Source: Clostridia bacterium (GTDB lineage Bacteria; Bacillota; Clostridia; Christensenellales; CAG-314). From it: a stretch of 64,000 nt of DNA. Below are positions 17,101 to 24,747 of this stretch, piece after piece. The stretch is taken from assembly GCA_900769665.1 (NCBI GenBank), contig CAAGHL010000058.1, positions 15,577-79,576 of the forward strand, read 5' to 3'. Within the stretch, counting starts at the first letter, position 1. Every line of letters begins with the position of its first letter. Below the pieces are notes generated by a model that saw only the letters and a list, made by a program, of their open reading frames with translations, was not told where the DNA came from and did not search any database. A program made the translations under genes and the position numbers.

Positions 17101-20100
17101 AAAATCCGCGACCTTATCGAAGCGGGTTGGCTTGGTCAAATGTACGGTGTAGTGTGGGGCGCACCCATCGAATTCAGTTACAAGGGACGTATGGTTCCCG
17201 ATGAGGAAATACCCGACAGATTGTCTTTAAATCTCAACGACGCATTTGCGCAAGATGACCTATACGTGGAATTGCCATTTATCAACGCTCTTAATACGGA
17301 GGGCATCGACGTATCGGTGGAAACACTCGGAGATTACTTCCGTGATACGGCATTCCCCTTGTGGCACGGAAACGACGTGGCGCGTACCAACTTAAATGCG
17401 GGTATTCCTGCGCCGTTGTCCGGTAGTTATTTGTACAACTCTTGTTGTGACGACATTGACTGGCAAATCGAAGCTGACTTTGTCGGTATGATGAATCCCG
17501 GTGCGGTTAATCGCGCAGTGGACTTGGGTTTCCGTTACGGACATGTTATCGGTTACGGTGATGGCGCATACGGAGGGTCGCACGTTTCGGCAATGCATGC
17601 CAAAGCGTATGTGGCTAAAAACGTAACTTCCGTTGTTGTTACGGGTATTCAATCGGTCCCCAAGGGAACAAAGTATCGTGCGATACTCGACGATGTGTAC
17701 GATATGTACGTCAATGACGTCAGCTTTGTAGATGCATGGCAACGCATCGAAGACAAGTGGGTAGGCGACGACAGATGTCCTCGTGAAGGCTTCGGTCCTA
17801 CGGCGGCATTCAACATCGACGCCAAACTTGCAGGCGGTTACATCGTAATGGGTATGTTGTACGGTTTGGGCGACTTGGAGGAATCCATGCGTCTTGCCAT
17901 CAAGTGCGGACAAGACAACGACTGTACGCCAAGCACAATCGGTAGTATACTCGGCAACTACTACGGAACTTCCGTATTCCGCAAGAGTCTTGTGAACAAA
18001 ATAGACTACAACAACAAATTTTTGTACACTGACGATACGTTACATACGGCTATCGACAAAGTGTTCGAGCTTGCTAAACTACAAATCGTACAGGCAGGCG
18101 GCAAGGTGGAAAACGGAGTGTGGACATTGCCCGAAGAACAAGAAATAGTCACTCCTGAAGTGGAACAGTGGCCGGATATGCCGAGTATGGACGTTTCCCT
18201 CGGTCAAGCCGACAAAAACGTTACGGGCAAAGTCGTGTCTTATCACAAAGACGGTATCGAATCGGTTACTTGGGATTTTGGCGACGGTACGATTATGTCT
18301 ACCAAAGACAGTGTTCAAGGAAATAAGCGCGTTACCGCGGGCGAACAAACCAAGGAAATCAAACCTATCGACAAAAACAAAACCTACAACATATTGTTTA
18401 TAGGCAACAGTTACACCTACTACAACCATATGACGGGCATGTTTAAGCGTATTGCCGAAAGTATGGGATACAGTGTGGATATAGACCAAATAGTACACGG
18501 CGGTCACCGTTTGGGCGAGTACGCCGATCCTAACGACAACGCAAATACGGGCGACTACGACGGTAGTGGCAAGGACGTTTACGCCGCACTTACCGGAAAC
18601 AAAAAGTACGACTACGTGTTTATACAAGAGTATGACGCAGGCGCAATGACATCGACGTCCAACTTCGATGTGGCGGCAACCACGTTAGTTCAACTTATTC
18701 GTCAACATGGCGCAACGCCCGTCTTGTATGAAACATGCGGCAAGCATCCTGACGACTACTGGGTGAGTAAGTTGGGTACTACCAACTTCAAGATGACGTG
18801 GGATATTGCTCGTGCAAACCAACAAGTTGCGGACAAACTCAATGTGGCGGTGTCCTACGCAGGACGTGCGACGTATTTGGTATTCCAGGACAACAAAGTC
18901 AACAATATCGATTTGTACCACACCGACCTCAATCACCCGTCGTTTGCAGGCAGCTACCTGATCGCACTTACTCATTTTGCAACAGTGTTCGGTTGCGATC
19001 CTACGGAAGTAAAATACGTGCCTACGCCGTCGGATGACATCATCACAAGTTACGACAAGACATGTTCGACCGTCGGTCAAAACATTACTTCGGAAGTAGC
19101 GTCAACGTTAAAGCAGGCTGCAAAAGACGCAGTGTTCTTTACTCCGCAAATACCGTCCTCTTACGAAGGCATAGAAAGCGGAACGGAACTCGGCGGAACG
19201 TATGTAAACGTAAATCACACCTACAAACTGTTGGGTAATTACACTGTAACGCTTACGATAGTCGGCAAAAACGGCACCGTTGCTACGCGAAAGTTTGACG
19301 TAAACGTCACTCTTAGCAACAATCTCGCTTCCGTCGGTACGCCGATCGTGTCGGTAGAAAAGCCCGAAGGCGTCGGCAGTAAGGACATCGGAGTAATTTG
19401 CGACGGAGTGTACGGCAACGGTAATTCCACACAATACGACACTTACAAGGGTGTTAAGACCAACGACTACGATTATTTTGGGTATTTGTTCGCCGCGCCT
19501 CAGGTAGTCAATACCGTGGAATACACGGCAGGCACTTACTTCGCTAACGGCGGAGGCTGGTTTGCCAACGGCGATGTGAAGATTCAAGCATTGCTAAACG
19601 GCACTTGGACGGACGTTGCATTGACAAACGACCCGGGCTATCCCGTAGGCGACGATCACACTATGGGCAAACAGTATGCTACTTACACCTTCAAGTTTGC
19701 CGATACTACTTGCGACGGAATACGTATTTACGGACGCGCAGGCGGACCGCAAAAGTTTGCATCGTGTTCGGAATTGAAGGTATTCGGAGTGGTTACACCG
19801 AGCTTCGCGGCGGACAATGTAGACGTTAAAGTCAATGATGGTGCAAAACTTACGTTTGACAGCAAGAATCTGTACGTGACGGAAGTTAAACTGAACGACG
19901 CTGTGATAGACATTGCAGACTACACGCTTACGGCCAATACGTTGACGTTTGACTCGGCGTTTTTGGACAAGCATATCGGATTAAACACAGTAACGTTGGT
20001 GTTGGAAAACGGTCAAACTATCCAAACGACATTGAATGTCGCTACCGACGGCACAAAACTTGCAAATAAGATTACCCAAGCAAAAGCCATAAACGGCGAC

Positions 20101-20562
20101 AAGTACACCGATTACAGCTTTGACATGCTTCAACAAGCAATTGTCGCAGCGGAAACGATTGCCGCAAAACAAGGCGCAACGCAAGCTGAAATCGACAACG
20201 CAGTAGAGGAATTGCAGGCGGCAATAAACAGTCTCGTAAGCAGGGAAACGGCGGCACGTGCTGCTTTCACTAAGGCTGTAAACGACATTGCCCAGGCCAA
20301 GAGCAAGGCGGAAATGTTTGACAAGATCAACGTCGCAATCAACGCATACAAGCAAGTGACAGACAAAGCGGCAGTGGCGGAAGATTACGCCAAGTTGCAA
20401 GCGGCAGTCGGTCTTTACAACGAGTATGTAACAACCGTCAACACCGAAGTGACGACGGCAAACGACGTGGCAACAAAAGTATTCGTAACGGCAGGCGGCG
20501 TGACCGCTGTGTTGGCTTGCGTGTACGTAGCAATCAAAAAACTGTTGGGAGGTGCGCTGTAA
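14119..20562 (+). CDS. Giant exported multidomain hydrolase (esterase-like, discoidin-like x5, ARH, SGNH-in-PKD, FIVAR, TM)
   Basis: The start is at ATG 14119, 7 nt after AGGAG (14107-14111), giving 2147 residues with a signal peptide. Domain order (approximate residues): PHB-depolymerase/esterase-like alpha/beta hydrolase 48-281; four discoidin-like repeats 311-971; ADP-ribosylglycohydrolase-like 991-1321 with AQDDLYVELP and CGQDNDCTPSTIGSILG; first half of a PKD domain 1358-1394 (VTWDFGDGT); an SGNH/DUF4886-type hydrolase 1418-1624 (FIGNSYT and the D-x-x-H of TDLNHPSFAG); second half of the PKD 1671-1734 (VNHTYKLLGNYTVTL); a fifth discoidin-like repeat 1736-1893; FIVAR 1978-2041; C-terminal TM 2121-2143. 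In the esterase the nucleophile elbow reads GYDNGAYG, with Asp where Ser is expected. It probably remodels decorated glycans (de-esterification, glycoside cleavage) at the cell surface. Confidence 0.85.
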   Translation: MKKITSIILVCALLMAVIAVPTALLFDDWTNVAYAAINVKSTLSAETFTSEDGTKLPYRFYKPDDYSETNSYKLLLLLHGKDERGMDNEAQVTRRDAMPFVQKILADKQLKKQYFIVVPQCSTTDVWANVAADGSYVYNADEQTAAQKAVFELLMDIVKKYSVDMARLYVTGYDNGAYGVYDMLARYPGLFAAALPMSGGADVNQYKAAEETALWAFHSADDVSGGYGQNLAMVRKLESIGAGVLYTEFKTVGHNAWKQGYTNENAFEWMDAQCRRNVYYQRRLITPDNTTNGKNYTFLRNVAKFGAHKSNVMAPTGGGDKDLFKAMTDGLITASYDTYTGDYTDHDDYFGYEFASNYTFKKVVFTSGAVANGGGLFGGGAKVQALVNGQWTDVVLTGENPYPVLGNGEAIDVETYKGFTAYTFEFEPIQANGIRIVGKAGGNERWTSVSEMEVYAESTVLDGNMAAIGAPNVDEVWQWSTDYSKGRDITLIINGVLNDSFDNYGWNFQHDTGIYYTYNDLHYFNKLVYTEGQHWDEGGGWFAEGVTIKVRKNGVWTAVELEESSSDYPVVAQEEKAPFDGFVTYTFNFNATEGDAVGIFGKAGGNQHFVSCAELAVYSADVSPYEEPTVSVKPFEYWQMATNVTYKGTAIVSETNPQGIGSRDYATVMNNGFYNAAGDSYDTYNGDFSRHDAWFGYTFAEEQIFNSLIYQVGTCFDGGGMFAGGARIQVRVNGVWTDVPLTTSNPYPVLAEGAKIDINQHPGYEIYQFFFAPTKGDGVRVIGSAGGDQHWSSVAELVVFAVENVTDGNVSGTALPMASTAPNGSSCNPDLGVIVDGETSGGNKNQYDTYQPNKTACQEWYALSFGQTHTFTQLRFTEGMHFATQGGWFSGGVKVQACVDGVWKDVELTTANPYPVIEGTADIAESLYSAFTTYVFDFKPITATAVRIVGNAGGLSYFTSCAELSVTCTDVDNYEGKLSNYKFVYDKSVTYTDEKIRDLIEAGWLGQMYGVVWGAPIEFSYKGRMVPDEEIPDRLSLNLNDAFAQDDLYVELPFINALNTEGIDVSVETLGDYFRDTAFPLWHGNDVARTNLNAGIPAPLSGSYLYNSCCDDIDWQIEADFVGMMNPGAVNRAVDLGFRYGHVIGYGDGAYGGSHVSAMHAKAYVAKNVTSVVVTGIQSVPKGTKYRAILDDVYDMYVNDVSFVDAWQRIEDKWVGDDRCPREGFGPTAAFNIDAKLAGGYIVMGMLYGLGDLEESMRLAIKCGQDNDCTPSTIGSILGNYYGTSVFRKSLVNKIDYNNKFLYTDDTLHTAIDKVFELAKLQIVQAGGKVENGVWTLPEEQEIVTPEVEQWPDMPSMDVSLGQADKNVTGKVVSYHKDGIESVTWDFGDGTIMSTKDSVQGNKRVTAGEQTKEIKPIDKNKTYNILFIGNSYTYYNHMTGMFKRIAESMGYSVDIDQIVHGGHRLGEYADPNDNANTGDYDGSGKDVYAALTGNKKYDYVFIQEYDAGAMTSTSNFDVAATTLVQLIRQHGATPVLYETCGKHPDDYWVSKLGTTNFKMTWDIARANQQVADKLNVAVSYAGRATYLVFQDNKVNNIDLYHTDLNHPSFAGSYLIALTHFATVFGCDPTEVKYVPTPSDDIITSYDKTCSTVGQNITSEVASTLKQAAKDAVFFTPQIPSSYEGIESGTELGGTYVNVNHTYKLLGNYTVTLTIVGKNGTVATRKFDVNVTLSNNLASVGTPIVSVEKPEGVGSKDIGVICDGVYGNGNSTQYDTYKGVKTNDYDYFGYLFAAPQVVNTVEYTAGTYFANGGGWFANGDVKIQALLNGTWTDVALTNDPGYPVGDDHTMGKQYATYTFKFADTTCDGIRIYGRAGGPQKFASCSELKVFGVVTPSFAADNVDVKVNDGAKLTFDSKNLYVTEVKLNDAVIDIADYTLTANTLTFDSAFLDKHIGLNTVTLVLENGQTIQTTLNVATDGTKLANKITQAKAINGDKYTDYSFDMLQQAIVAAETIAAKQGATQAEIDNAVEELQAAINSLVSRETAARAAFTKAVNDIAQAKSKAEMFDKINVAINAYKQVTDKAAVAEDYAKLQAAVGLYNEYVTTVNTEVTTANDVATKVFVTAGGVTAVLACVYVAIKKLLGGAL

Positions 20563-21197
20563 TGAACAAAAGACTACTTGCGGCACTGCTGTGCGTGGTG
20601 CTTGCGTTGAGCGTATTTGCTCTTGTCGCTTGTGTGAAAGACCCTGACAACCCCGATAAACCTAATCCCGACAACCCTCCGCAACCTACCAAGACGGTGT
20701 ATGACACCCTTAACGAACTTGCGGCAAAACCGCACGACAACGGCAAGCTGACGGTTGTTACAACGGTTGGCGAAGACGTACTTACAAGTACTTACACGTT
20801 GACGACTAACGCCGACGGAGTAAAGGTGGAGTATGCAATACAAACTCTTGCTAATTTGTCCTTTGAAGAAACCACAACGGAACGCATAGTGACTACAAGC
20901 GGCAGTTACGTTGTTAAAGACGGCAAAGTGGTACAACAGAACGGTCAAAACTGTGACATAGCGTTGGAAACGGTGTCTGCACAAGGTATCAAGTTTGACA
21001 AAGCTTACTTTGCCGAAGTTAAGGAGTCTGACGGCAAGTTTGCCGCAAAGGTGACGGATGTAAAAGGCTTCCTCGGCGAAGTTTCCGCAACGGATATGGC
21101 GGTGGAAGTGACCTACACCGCACAAGCAATAACTAATCTTGTAATAAACTACAAGACGACAAACGCAACGGTTACTATGACCTACGCTTTTGCGTAA
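20562..21197 (+). CDS. Small lipoprotein of unknown function
   Basis: The start is ATG 20562, overlapping the preceding TAA by one base (TAATG) with GGGAGG upstream; the product is 211 residues. The lipobox VFALVAC is followed by a Pro/Asp/Asn linker (PDNPDKPNPDNPPQP) and then ~165 residues with alternating Thr-rich beta-strands (TSTYTLTTNADGVKVEYA). No family was recognised. Translational coupling to the giant protein suggests it assists or stabilises it at the membrane. It is the last gene of the operon. Confidence 0.8.
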   Translation: MNKRLLAALLCVVLALSVFALVACVKDPDNPDKPNPDNPPQPTKTVYDTLNELAAKPHDNGKLTVVTTVGEDVLTSTYTLTTNADGVKVEYAIQTLANLSFEETTTERIVTTSGSYVVKDGKVVQQNGQNCDIALETVSAQGIKFDKAYFAEVKESDGKFAAKVTDVKGFLGEVSATDMAVEVTYTAQAITNLVINYKTTNATVTMTYAFA

Positions 21198-21395
21198 AAC
21201 ATGTTGTCACAACGGCGTGCAATGCTTGACGTAAAGCTGTTTTGCGGCGCAACAATATGCAATCTACGGTGCGACGGACAGCCTCCCACGCTCCGCGGAT
21301 AAACAATCTTCTTCTCGATTGCGGTTTGACTGCAATCCTCGACAAACGCTCGCCGAGCAAACCACATCGGCACTGCGGCGTTTGTACCGAAAACG

Positions 21396-21434
21396 AAACA
21401 CGCAAAGCGACTACTTGTTGCCTTGCGTGTTTTT
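21396..21434 (+). terminator. Terminator after the HTH-ARH operon
   Basis: AAACACGCAA (21396-21405) pairs perfectly with TTGCGTGTTT (21423-21432), with a 17-nt loop and further Ts. It lies ~200 nt after the last stop codon. Confidence 0.7.
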
Positions 21435-21607
21435 GGTTTTACGAAAGTAAATCTTTGCCGGTTCGGCATATGGTTTGTACATGTCCGTAACGAATATTTT
21501 GACGTTTTCTCGTTCTTTTAAGTCACGAAAGTAGTCCATTAGGTCGTTTTGCTTTCTGCTTGGTAAAATATCTAACACTTTTCCTTTTTGAGGATTACAC
21601 AAAGACA
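21430..21607 (-). pseudogene. ISL3-family transposase fragment
   Basis: The minus-strand frame contains CNPQKGKVLDILPSRKQND, then LMDYFRDLKERENVKIFVTD and MYKPYAEPAKIYF. This is the catalytic-core wording of ISL3 transposases (a DMY acidic residue after KILDILPSR...). Only ~58 residues are recognisable; both sides lose homology at once and no terminal inverted repeats were seen. It is an old insertion-sequence scar, not a working element. Confidence 0.7.
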
Positions 21608-21644
21608 AGGTAAAGTACAATATACTTTTCTTGATGGCAATATT

Positions 21645-21653
21645 TGCTATACT
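21645..21653 (+). promoter_or_regulatory. Extended -10 promoter candidate for the GH38 genes
   Basis: TGCTATACT (TG at 21645-21646, -10 TATACT at 21648-21653) has no good -35 at 17 nt. It would give a ~93-nt leader before ATG 21753. Confidence 0.35.
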
Positions 21654-21752
21654 TTGAGCAATATATGTATTTTTCGTTTTGATGAAAAATGGTAAAATCA
21701 ATGGTGAAAATGGGCAAGTGTTTTATCCTGCATTTCAATCTACGGAGACGGT

Positions 21753-24746
21753 ATGACAAATAAGTACGAACGCATAAAAAAATTGGTTTCGGTGTTGCAA
21801 AACAATCTTTGTCGCAAGCAAATGCAAGTGACGGACATTTTGTATGCGCACACCGACTACAAAACAAACAATGACTTGCCTGACAAGTCTGCGCTTGTGC
21901 CCTTTAACGACGGCGTTTGGGGCGGTACACCTGACGATCACTATTGGTTTCGTGCCGAGGTGGACGTAGAAAACTTACCCGAGTGCATTGCGGAATTGCT
22001 TGTGACTACCGGCTACGACGGTTGGAACGAGTGCAATCCGCAAGTTGTGTGCTACGTTGACGGAATAATGACGCAGGCGCTTGATCGCTTTCATACGACG
22101 ATGAGTATCGGCGCAGGGCATCACGTGCTGTATTTTTATGCCTACACCGGTATGCGGCTTACGCTGAAGTTGGATTTCAAACTTACTTTGCGTTACGTAG
22201 ACATAGATGCCGAACGCCTGTATTACGATTTGGTTGTGCCGACCGAAGCGTTGGATTTTATGCAGGAAAACGAGAAGCCATATTTTGACACAATCGACTA
22301 TCTCAATAAAGCGTTGTGTCTGGTAGACTTTATGAACGTCGGTAAGCCTACGTTTTTTGATACTTGCAAAGTTGCCGCGAACTACTTTGAACACGAATTT
22401 TACGATACGTATTGCAAAATCGGCGACACAAAAGTGGCTTGTGTGGGACATACTCACATTGACATTGCTTGGCTTTGGACGATACGCCAAACGCGTGAAA
22501 AGGCGCAACGCAGTTTTGCCACGGTGCTGTACCTTATGGACAAGTATCCCGATTACAAATTTATGTCGTCGCAGTGCTACTTGTACAAGGCTGTCAAAGA
22601 GGAAAATCCCGAGCTGTACGAGCGTATTAAACAACGTATTGCCGAAGGTCGTTGGGAAGTGGAAGGCGCAATGTGGGTGGAAGCCGATTGTAATCTCCTT
22701 AGCGGCGAAAGTTTTGTTCGTCAAATACTGTACGGCAAGCGTTTTATGCGTGACGAATTCGGCGTTGACAGCAAAGTGTTGTGGTTGCCTGACGTATTCG
22801 GTTACAGTGCCGCATTGCCGCAAATACTCAAGTTGAGCGGCGTTGATACATTTGTTACAAGCAAAATCGGTTGGAACGATACCAACATGATCCCGTACGA
22901 CTTGTTCGATTGGCAAGGTGTCGACGGAAGTAAGGTGTTTACCTATTTCCTTACAGCGCAAAACGCTCACCGCGACGGACACATTGACCGTTACAGCACC
23001 TATAATGCCGAGGCTAATCCGTCGCAGGTTATCGGCTCGTACAATCGCATGCAACAAAAGGACATTACCGACGAAACGGTTGTTACATACGGTTACGGCG
23101 ACGGAGGCGGTGGTCCGACCAGTTGGCACATCGAGTACATAAGGCGTATGGCAAAGGGTATACCTTGTGTGCCTGCAACCAAGTTTAGCACTGTTGCGGA
23201 GTTTGTGTCCGACGTCAAACAAAACGTCAAAAGGGCGGGGCGCTTGCCCAAGTGGACGGGGGAATTGTACCTCGAATTCCACCGCGGAACATATACATCC
23301 ATTGCCAAAAACAAACGCAACAATCGCAAGGCTGAGTACCTTATGCAAAACTTGGAGTTATTGAGTGTGCTTGCCGACAAACTGCGCAACGTGGCGGTGC
23401 CACAATCGTGGCTTACCGAGCATTGGCAAACAATGCTGACAAATCAGTTCCACGACATTATCCCCGGTTCTTCCATTACCGAGGTTTACGACCTTACAGA
23501 CAAGGAATACGCCGAGTTGTTTGAAAGCGGCAGTAAGTTGCTGACGGAACGCATAAACGCAGTGGTACGTGACACTAATGACTGTTTAAGTGGCGAAAAC
23601 GTGACGGTATTTAACCCTAACGGTTTTGCTGTCGACGGCTATGTGCGTATTTGCGACAAGTATGTATATGTGCAAAACGTGCCGAGCAAAGGCTTCGGTG
23701 CACGGCAAATCATTGCTCCTAAAAGCGGTGTAAAGACGACGGAATACACGTTGGAAAACAAGTACTTCCGTATTAAGTTTGACCGAAAGTACAACATCGC
23801 GCAGGTTTACGACAAACGCAGTAAGCGCAACGTGTTGAAAGGCAAGGCGGAGTACGTCGCATACGAGGACTACCCGATTTGTTTCGACGCATGGGAATTA
23901 CGCGATTACTATACAGAAAAGACATATCCCGTGCAGTTTGTGTCGGTTGTTGATGTGGACTTTGGTGGCAAAAAAGGCAAGCGCATTGTCAAACGTGTCG
24001 GCGACAGTACGATAACCACCGACGTGTGCTTGTACGAAATGTCCGACAGAATCGACTTCGACACAACGTTGGATTGGCAAAACAACAACGTGCTACTCAA
24101 GGCAGTGTTCCCCGTGGACGTAAATGCGACTGCAGCGACGTGCGATATACAATTCGGCAACGTTCAACGCCCGACGGTGTGTAATACAAGTTGGGACAAG
24201 GCGAAGTTTGAGTTTTGTGCGCACAAGTACGTCGACGTGTCGGAGGGTGACTACGGCGTTGCGTTGATGTCCGATTGTAAGTACGGCTACTCGGCTCGCG
24301 ACAACGTGCTTACCGTGTCGCTTGTTAAGTGTACGACCTACCCCAACGACTCGGTGGACAAGGGCGAGCATAAGTTTACGTATGCGCTGTGTCCGCACAT
24401 CGGCGACGTGGCGCACAGCAAGGTTATGCAACAAGCAATGTTGCTAAACAATCCGCTTGTGGCTGTCGACGGACAAACGGAAGATATATCGTTTGTGGCG
24501 GTTGACTGCGACAACATCGTCATCGATGCCGTCAAGCCTGCCGAGAACGGAAACGGCGTTGTGGTGAGGCTGTTTGAAAACAACAACTGTACAACCAATT
24601 GCACGCTGGCTTTCGGCTTGGACGTGGCAAGCGCAACTATATGCGACTTGTTGGAAAACGATTTGCAATCCGTTGCTGTGGCAAACAATAAAATTAAGCT
24701 TACACTAAAACCGTTTGAGATTGTCAGTATAAAGGTACAATTGTAA
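21753..24746 (+). CDS. GH38 alpha-mannosidase (copy 1)
   Basis: A 997-residue retaining alpha-mannosidase, probably cytoplasmic as no signal peptide is seen, with GGAG before the ATG. An N-terminal beta domain (~1-220) precedes the Zn-dependent barrel. The barrel starts GHTHIDIAWLW, supplying the His and Asp metal ligands, and the nucleophile lies in WLPDVFGYSAALPQ (Asp near residue 347). Further landmarks are QRSFATVLYLMDKYP, GRWEVEGAMWVE, NQFHDIIPGSSI with another metal His, and FENNNCTTNCTL near the C-terminus. The length is normal for family GH38 (~1000). It removes alpha-mannose from imported oligosaccharides, probably N-glycan or related fragments. A close paralogue starts 2 nt after its stop codon. 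Confidence 0.95.
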   Translation: MTNKYERIKKLVSVLQNNLCRKQMQVTDILYAHTDYKTNNDLPDKSALVPFNDGVWGGTPDDHYWFRAEVDVENLPECIAELLVTTGYDGWNECNPQVVCYVDGIMTQALDRFHTTMSIGAGHHVLYFYAYTGMRLTLKLDFKLTLRYVDIDAERLYYDLVVPTEALDFMQENEKPYFDTIDYLNKALCLVDFMNVGKPTFFDTCKVAANYFEHEFYDTYCKIGDTKVACVGHTHIDIAWLWTIRQTREKAQRSFATVLYLMDKYPDYKFMSSQCYLYKAVKEENPELYERIKQRIAEGRWEVEGAMWVEADCNLLSGESFVRQILYGKRFMRDEFGVDSKVLWLPDVFGYSAALPQILKLSGVDTFVTSKIGWNDTNMIPYDLFDWQGVDGSKVFTYFLTAQNAHRDGHIDRYSTYNAEANPSQVIGSYNRMQQKDITDETVVTYGYGDGGGGPTSWHIEYIRRMAKGIPCVPATKFSTVAEFVSDVKQNVKRAGRLPKWTGELYLEFHRGTYTSIAKNKRNNRKAEYLMQNLELLSVLADKLRNVAVPQSWLTEHWQTMLTNQFHDIIPGSSITEVYDLTDKEYAELFESGSKLLTERINAVVRDTNDCLSGENVTVFNPNGFAVDGYVRICDKYVYVQNVPSKGFGARQIIAPKSGVKTTEYTLENKYFRIKFDRKYNIAQVYDKRSKRNVLKGKAEYVAYEDYPICFDAWELRDYYTEKTYPVQFVSVVDVDFGGKKGKRIVKRVGDSTITTDVCLYEMSDRIDFDTTLDWQNNNVLLKAVFPVDVNATAATCDIQFGNVQRPTVCNTSWDKAKFEFCAHKYVDVSEGDYGVALMSDCKYGYSARDNVLTVSLVKCTTYPNDSVDKGEHKFTYALCPHIGDVAHSKVMQQAMLLNNPLVAVDGQTEDISFVAVDCDNIVIDAVKPAENGNGVVVRLFENNNCTTNCTLAFGLDVASATICDLLENDLQSVAVANNKIKLTLKPFEIVSIKVQL

Positions 24747-24747
24747 A

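Larger units (their letters stand above)
21198..21752. other. Gap with terminator, transposase scar and promoter
   Basis: No intact gene is present. The gap holds the operon terminator at 21396-21434, an ISL3 transposase fragment on the minus strand and an extended -10 promoter for the mannosidases. Positions 21198-21395 show nothing recognisable. Confidence 0.6.

Noticed and set aside
21198..21395. Short minus-strand ORFs after the small lipoprotein
   Set aside because: Arg/Cys-rich translations with no start context and no similarity to the ISL3 piece; treated as non-coding.
21975..23348. Minus-strand ORF of 457 residues
   Set aside because: Antisense shadow of GH38 copy 1. Similar shadows lie opposite copy 2 and other enzymes with the same composition.
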